From contig LBSW01000008.1 in NCBI GenBank assembly GCA_000990145.1, positions 1 through 8,503 on the forward strand: 8,503 bases of DNA. The letters are read 5' to 3'. Position 1 is the first letter of the stretch, and each line of letters begins with the position of its first letter. Source of the DNA: Parcubacteria group bacterium GW2011_GWB1_37_13 (GTDB lineage Bacteria > Patescibacteriota > Minisyncoccia > Phycocordibacterales > UBA9973). A program made the position numbers and the translations under genes. The notes beneath the pieces were generated by a model. That model was not told the DNA's origin and did no database searches. It worked only from the letters and a program-made list of their open reading frames with translations. Positions 5,467-8,503 of this stretch are shown here, in pieces.

Positions 5467-5476
5467 CTAGCTAGAT
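5465..5476. repeat. 12-bp CTAG-rich palindrome overlapping PAP2 stop
   Basis: ATCTAGCTAGAT is a perfect palindrome directly joined to the right REP hairpin. It encodes the final Ser-Ser and the TAG stop of the PAP2 gene on the minus strand. Confidence 0.9.
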
Positions 5477-5994
5477 CGTTTTACAAAATAAGCAATTAGA
5501 GCGCCGAGAATAAAACCACCCAAAATATCAATCGGAAAATGTACTCCGGCGATGATGCGCGCAAAACCGATCAAAAGAGCAAAAAACATAAAAACATAAC
5601 CAACTTTTTTGTTTGTGAAAAATAGCGCAAAAGCGACAGCGGAAGCAACGGCTGTATGCCCAGACGGAAAAGCATACCCGGTTTCTACAAAAAGAGACTG
5701 AACTTGCGGGAAGATGTCAAAAGGTCTTTGTGTGTGAATCAAAATTTTTAATATTTTAGCCAGACCCCAAGCAAGACCTCCGGATACGCACACCAAAAAA
5801 AATTCTCTCCATTTTTCCATAAGTTCTTTGACTGGATTTTGGGAAAGAAAAATTTTGTGATGAAAAAGCAAAAACAGAAAAGCCAAGATTATCACAATAT
5901 ATATAAAATAAGCAGCGAAAAAAACAATAATTTTATCAAAAAAAGCTGATTGATGAGTTAAATTGTAGAAAAAGTTAAATATTATTTGATTCAT
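5467..5994 (-). CDS. PAP2-family membrane phosphatase, possible undecaprenyl-pyrophosphate phosphatase
   Basis: This 175-residue membrane protein carries all three PAP2 motifs. They are K83-(six residues)-R90-P91, then PSGH (110-113) with the general-acid His, and AR-(five residues)-H152-(three)-D156 with the nucleophile-side His (the usual Ser before Arg is Ala here). About six hydrophobic segments fit the family fold. Size and motif spacing resemble BcrC-type undecaprenyl pyrophosphate phosphatases, which recycle the lipid carrier for cell-wall synthesis. RodA two genes upstream fits that role, but phosphatidate or other lipid phosphate substrates are possible. The start overlaps the folD end by 20 bases, so it is probably translated from the folD message. 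The last two codons and the stop lie inside the CTAG-rich repeat, suggesting the natural end was rewritten when the repeat arrived. Confidence 0.88.
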   Translation of the reverse strand: MNQIIFNFFYNLTHQSAFFDKIIVFFAAYFIYIVIILAFLFLLFHHKIFLSQNPVKELMEKWREFFLVCVSGGLAWGLAKILKILIHTQRPFDIFPQVQSLFVETGYAFPSGHTAVASAVAFALFFTNKKVGYVFMFFALLIGFARIIAGVHFPIDILGGFILGALIAYFVKRSS

Positions 5995-6877
5995 ATATTT
6001 TGGAGCCGGCCCGAGCTTTCGCGAGAGATTGCGCTACTTTTAATACATTTTTAAGAAGCATAGCGACAGTCACTGGTCCTACCCCTCCGGGAACAGGAGA
6101 AACATATCCTGCTATATTTTTTACAGATTCCAAGTCAACATCGCCGACTATGCTTGTTCTAACATTTGGCGAACCATTCACCTCTTCGGAGGTGCCCGCA
6201 TCTATCAAAATTGCTCCATTCTTAATCATATCGCCAGTAATATATTTCCCCTTTCCCATACCTGAAATTATAACATCAGCTTCTTTAATAAGCTTTTCTT
6301 TATTTTCGGTTTTACTGCTAACTACAATAGGAGATAATCCTCTTAAATCAAGCAGCGCTTTGACAGGTCGACCTACTAACTCTCCTTTTCCTAAAACAAT
6401 AATATTTTTAGCTGTAAAATCAAGATTTAGTGAATCAAGAAGCGCCATACAAGCAAGCGCTGTGGGATATCCTAAATCTGTTTGATTACTGTAGTTATTG
6501 TAAAATTTCTCACTTGCAAAAGTACCCAAACAATCAACATCTAAATGAGAATCAATGCTGTCAAGAACAGCTCGGCGATTTAAATGTTCGGGTAAAGGCA
6601 GCTGCACGATTATCCCGCACATGTTTTTAATTTTATTTAAATTTTTTATTTCTTTTATTAATTCTTCGTTAGTTATGGAGGCCGGAAAATTCGCATTATG
6701 AAATTTAGTGCCAACGGATTCTGCGGTCTTCGCCTTCATCCGCACGTATTGCGCCGAGGACGGATCGTTCCCCACAAGCACGTCACAAAAAACCGGCACA
6801 AAATCTAACTTGGAGATTTCTTCCCTTATATTTTCCAATATGGAACTAGCTAATTTTTTCCCATCAATTATATTCAT
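5975..6877 (-). CDS. folD: Bifunctional methylenetetrahydrofolate dehydrogenase / cyclohydrolase FolD
   Basis: FolD interconverts 5,10-methylene-, methenyl- and 10-formyl-tetrahydrofolate in the cytoplasm, feeding purine and formyl-Met synthesis. The 300 residues show VGNDPSSAQYVRMK (35-48) with Y44 and the catalytic K48, QLPLPEHLN (92-100), and DVDCLG (113-118). A nucleotide-binding loop VLGKGELVGRPV (161-172) and the C-terminal signature PVPGGVGPVT (261-270) follow. Two places depart from the usual pattern: the PCTPxG motif reads YPTALA (137-142), and the cofactor loop has GKG where many FolD proteins have GRS. The active-site Lys and Asp are kept, so it is probably active, perhaps with altered cofactor use. 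A 55-base gap with a TAGCTA palindrome separates it from rodA. It overlaps the PAP2 gene by 20 bases. Confidence 0.93.
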   Translation of the reverse strand: MNIIDGKKLASSILENIREEISKLDFVPVFCDVLVGNDPSSAQYVRMKAKTAESVGTKFHNANFPASITNEELIKEIKNLNKIKNMCGIIVQLPLPEHLNRRAVLDSIDSHLDVDCLGTFASEKFYNNYSNQTDLGYPTALACMALLDSLNLDFTAKNIIVLGKGELVGRPVKALLDLRGLSPIVVSSKTENKEKLIKEADVIISGMGKGKYITGDMIKNGAILIDAGTSEEVNGSPNVRTSIVGDVDLESVKNIAGYVSPVPGGVGPVTVAMLLKNVLKVAQSLAKARAGSKIYESNNI

Positions 6878-6899
6878 AGGTTTTATCTTTTTAACTAAC

Positions 6900-6913
6900 T
6901 AGCTAATTAGCTA
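6900..6913. repeat. 14-bp palindrome sharing TAGCTA with the REP hairpins
   Basis: TAGCTAATTAGCTA is a perfect palindrome in the rodA-folD gap, next to further AACTAACTAGC repeats (6893-6903). It shares the TAGCTA arm of the transposase-associated hairpins, but not the GG/CC tips or the loop. It may be a degenerate REP or just AT-rich sequence. Confidence 0.6.
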
Positions 6914-6932
6914 TAAGCCAGAAAGCTATTAA

Positions 6933-8081
6933 TCATGCTCCCAGAAATTCATTCTTCGTGTCATCTCTGTGCACCGATCTTGCGTATCTTTTCATACTCA
7001 TCAAAATTCCCAAACCCGCAAATTCAGTCAGAAGATGCGAACCGCCATAACTCATAAAAGGCAATGGAATACCTGTAATCGGCATCAATCCCAAATTCAT
7101 ACCAATATTTATAAATATATGGCTAATAAAAAAAATAGCAATGCCCATACTGAAAAGTATTTCAAAATTATATGCTCCCAAAGTGGCAGAATAAAGGATC
7201 CTCAAAATAATAGCTCCATAAAGCAAAAGAATCAAAAAAGATCCGATTAGACCCCACTCTTCAGCGTATGCGGCGAAAACAAAGTCAGATTGGGGTTGCG
7301 GCAAAAATTTCAACCTGGACTGCGTACCGAAACCCAGACCTTTTCCGGTAATCTGACCAGAACCTACCGCAATGGTAGATTGAAACGCATTGTAACCGGA
7401 ACCATGTATATCGGCTAAAGGATTTATAAAGTCAACAATGCGAGCTTTCTGATACGGAGCAAAAACTAAAAACCAAAGTGACGCGAAAATTATCAAACCG
7501 GAACCAAAGACTAAAAGCAAATGCATCTTGGAAATTCCAGAAACAAGAACCATACCAAGCCAGATAAAAAATATAATCATTGCAGAACCAAAATCAGGCT
7601 GTAATAACACCAAGACAAAAGGTATGAATGCGTAGAAACCGGAAATAAAAATATGTTTTATGTCTCTGATCTCCACGTGGCGGCGAGAAAAATATTTTGC
7701 CAAAATAAGCACTAAAACCAGCTTCATTATGTCAACCGGCTGAAAAGAAAAATAGCCAAAATCAAACCAACTTTTAGCGCCGTGGGAAATATTGCCAAAA
7801 ATAAAAAGTATCAGTAAAATTAGAGAATTTAAAAAAAATATAAATACCAGCACGTCGGTGCGTTTTAAAAACCTAAAATCTATGAAAGAAAAAATGAAAA
7901 AAATGGCGACGGATGCCAGCACCCAGACAATTTGTTTGCTAAAAAAATCGCCCGCATCCTCTAACGGCGCAAAACTTTTCATTGTCACAAGTCCGGCAAT
8001 AATTATTGGAAGTATAAAAAGAATCAAGAGCCAATCTATCCTACTGGAGACTTTTCTTACAAAATTTTGTGATAACTCCAT
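6933..8081 (-). CDS. rodA: Peptidoglycan glycosyltransferase RodA (SEDS family)
   Basis: RodA polymerises lipid II into glycan strands for side-wall growth, together with a class B penicillin-binding protein. The 382 residues form about ten membrane helices. Family signatures are HGAKSWFDFG (100-109) with W105, FQPVDIMKL (113-121), QPDFGSAMI (161-169), and GQITGKGLGFGTQSRLKFLP (242-261) followed by SDFVFA (265-270), whose D266 matches the essential SEDS Asp. EEWG (274-277) and NLGLMPITGIPLPFMSYGGS (329-348) complete the set. The PITGIPLPF region and the small size favour RodA over FtsW. The ATG follows the upstream stop by one base, so translation is probably coupled. No partner penicillin-binding protein is visible; it may lie beyond the right edge. 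Confidence 0.93.
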   Translation of the reverse strand: MELSQNFVRKVSSRIDWLLILFILPIIIAGLVTMKSFAPLEDAGDFFSKQIVWVLASVAIFFIFSFIDFRFLKRTDVLVFIFFLNSLILLILFIFGNISHGAKSWFDFGYFSFQPVDIMKLVLVLILAKYFSRRHVEIRDIKHIFISGFYAFIPFVLVLLQPDFGSAMIIFFIWLGMVLVSGISKMHLLLVFGSGLIIFASLWFLVFAPYQKARIVDFINPLADIHGSGYNAFQSTIAVGSGQITGKGLGFGTQSRLKFLPQPQSDFVFAAYAEEWGLIGSFLILLLYGAIILRILYSATLGAYNFEILFSMGIAIFFISHIFINIGMNLGLMPITGIPLPFMSYGGSHLLTEFAGLGILMSMKRYARSVHRDDTKNEFLGA

Positions 8082-8082
8082 T

Positions 8083-8503
8083 TTATTTTAATTGCACCAA
8101 GAAAATGTTGTACATCGGAATTATTTCTTTAGTAATCTCCTCAAAAACAAGCTGATCTAGATAAGTGCGGCTGGCAGAAATAGCGTTATGATTCGCATCA
8201 TATAAAATAGCAACTACATCTATTTCTGGAATAACAAAGAATGAGTTATTTTTTATCGTAGCGAAAAGTCTGGGCATTGTGGCTTCATCGGTAAGATTGA
8301 TGTCTGAAACTAAAACTTGCAACTGGTTGATTTTTTCTTGCGAGACCTGAATCCACTCCGGTATTTGCGTGAATTCAAAAGTAGTGTAAACAGGAACAGA
8401 ATTTCCGATATCTATTCCCGGCTCAAAAATAGCAAAACTGCCGGACGGAGGTATGTACGTACTGCCTTCGCGCTTGCCTATATAAATATTATTTTTATCA
8501 GCA
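8083..8503 (-). CDS. FxLYD-like domain protein, C-terminal part (cut by window edge)
   Basis: The frame is open from the right edge, so the visible 139 residues are the C-terminal end of a longer gene; a TTG at 8322 is internal, not the likely start. The first half contains PPSGSFAIFEPGIDIG. The second half resembles an FxLYD domain: ATIKNNSFFVIPEIDVVAIL followed by YDANHNAISASRTYLD, a beta-sandwich type found in secreted or membrane-anchored proteins. Visible residues hold no membrane helix; one would be expected in the missing N-terminus. It ends one base before rodA, which suggests one transcript and a cell-envelope role. Function is unknown. Confidence 0.7.
   Translation of the reverse strand, partial: ADKNNIYIGKREGSTYIPPSGSFAIFEPGIDIGNSVPVYTTFEFTQIPEWIQVSQEKINQLQVLVSDINLTDEATMPRLFATIKNNSFFVIPEIDVVAILYDANHNAISASRTYLDQLVFEEITKEIIPMYNIFLVQLK

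Larger units (their letters stand above)
4724..5476. mobile_element. REP/RAYT-type unit: transposase between TAGCTAGG hairpins
   Basis: A Y1 transposase gene is bounded by hairpins with the same eight-base arms (TAGCTAGG / CCTAGCTA). The left hairpin is at 4733-4753 (loop TCTTG) and the right at 5445-5465 (loop CAAGA); the right is the exact reverse complement of the left over 21 bases. A GTAG tetranucleotide sits at 4727-4730, two bases before the left hairpin, as in known REP elements where GTAG or GGAG precedes the stem. Genes of this transposase family are known to be flanked by REP palindromes that they cut as single strands. CTAG, usually rare in bacterial DNA, occurs nine times in the two flanks. 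Confidence 0.75.

Noticed and set aside
6000..6902. Plus-strand open frames opposite folD
   Set aside because: They are antisense shadows of FolD; their composition mirrors its codons.
6969..8091. Plus-strand open frames opposite rodA
   Set aside because: They are antisense to a full-length RodA with all signatures and lack recognisable domains.

Overview
The window looks like part of a small, AT-rich bacterial genome, most likely a member of the Candidate Phyla Radiation (Patescibacteria, Parcubacteria-like). This rests on several things taken together: very compact genes all on the minus strand, almost no Shine-Dalgarno sequences, a solo Cas2-like gene without CRISPR neighbours, a RodA-adjacent FxLYD-like protein and a LemA-HtpX pair. 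The phylum is an inference from gene style, not a search result. TAA, TAG and TGA all appear as stops, so the standard bacterial code fits.

Layout, left to right (all genes are read right to left). Positions 1-100 hold a cluster of hairpins and no gene. Positions 127-553 are a one-gene unit: a 120-residue Cas2/PaaX-like protein bounded on both sides by the same perfect 20-bp palindrome. Next come htpX (580-1464) and lemA (1465-2016), directly abutting, then secF (2033-2926) and secD (2965-4326). Together these form an export and membrane quality-control block. Positions 4327-4732 hold what looks like a frameshifted small two-helix membrane protein and two hairpins. Positions 4724-5476 are a second one-gene unit: a REP-associated tyrosine (HUH/Y1) transposase between hairpins built from TAGCTAGG arms. 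Then come a PAP2 phosphatase (5467-5994), folD (5975-6877), rodA (6933-8081) and the C-terminal end of a membrane-type FxLYD-like protein that runs off the right edge (8083-8503).

How the genes work together: SecD and SecF drive late steps of Sec export. HtpX removes damaged membrane proteins, and LemA commonly travels with it. RodA polymerises lipid II, and the PAP2 enzyme is a plausible recycler of the undecaprenyl pyrophosphate that RodA releases. FolD supplies one-carbon folates.

The main unusual signal is the pair of palindrome-bounded single-gene units. The Cas2-like gene and the transposase gene share one plan: an outer palindrome, a TATAAT box exactly six bases before the ATG (so probably a leaderless mRNA), the gene, and a stop codon touching or inside the second palindrome. 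For the transposase this matches known REP/RAYT biology. For the Cas2-like gene I know of no described counterpart, so it is the best candidate here for a new REP-like or mobile system. No CRISPR array, tRNA, rRNA or standard insertion sequence was seen.
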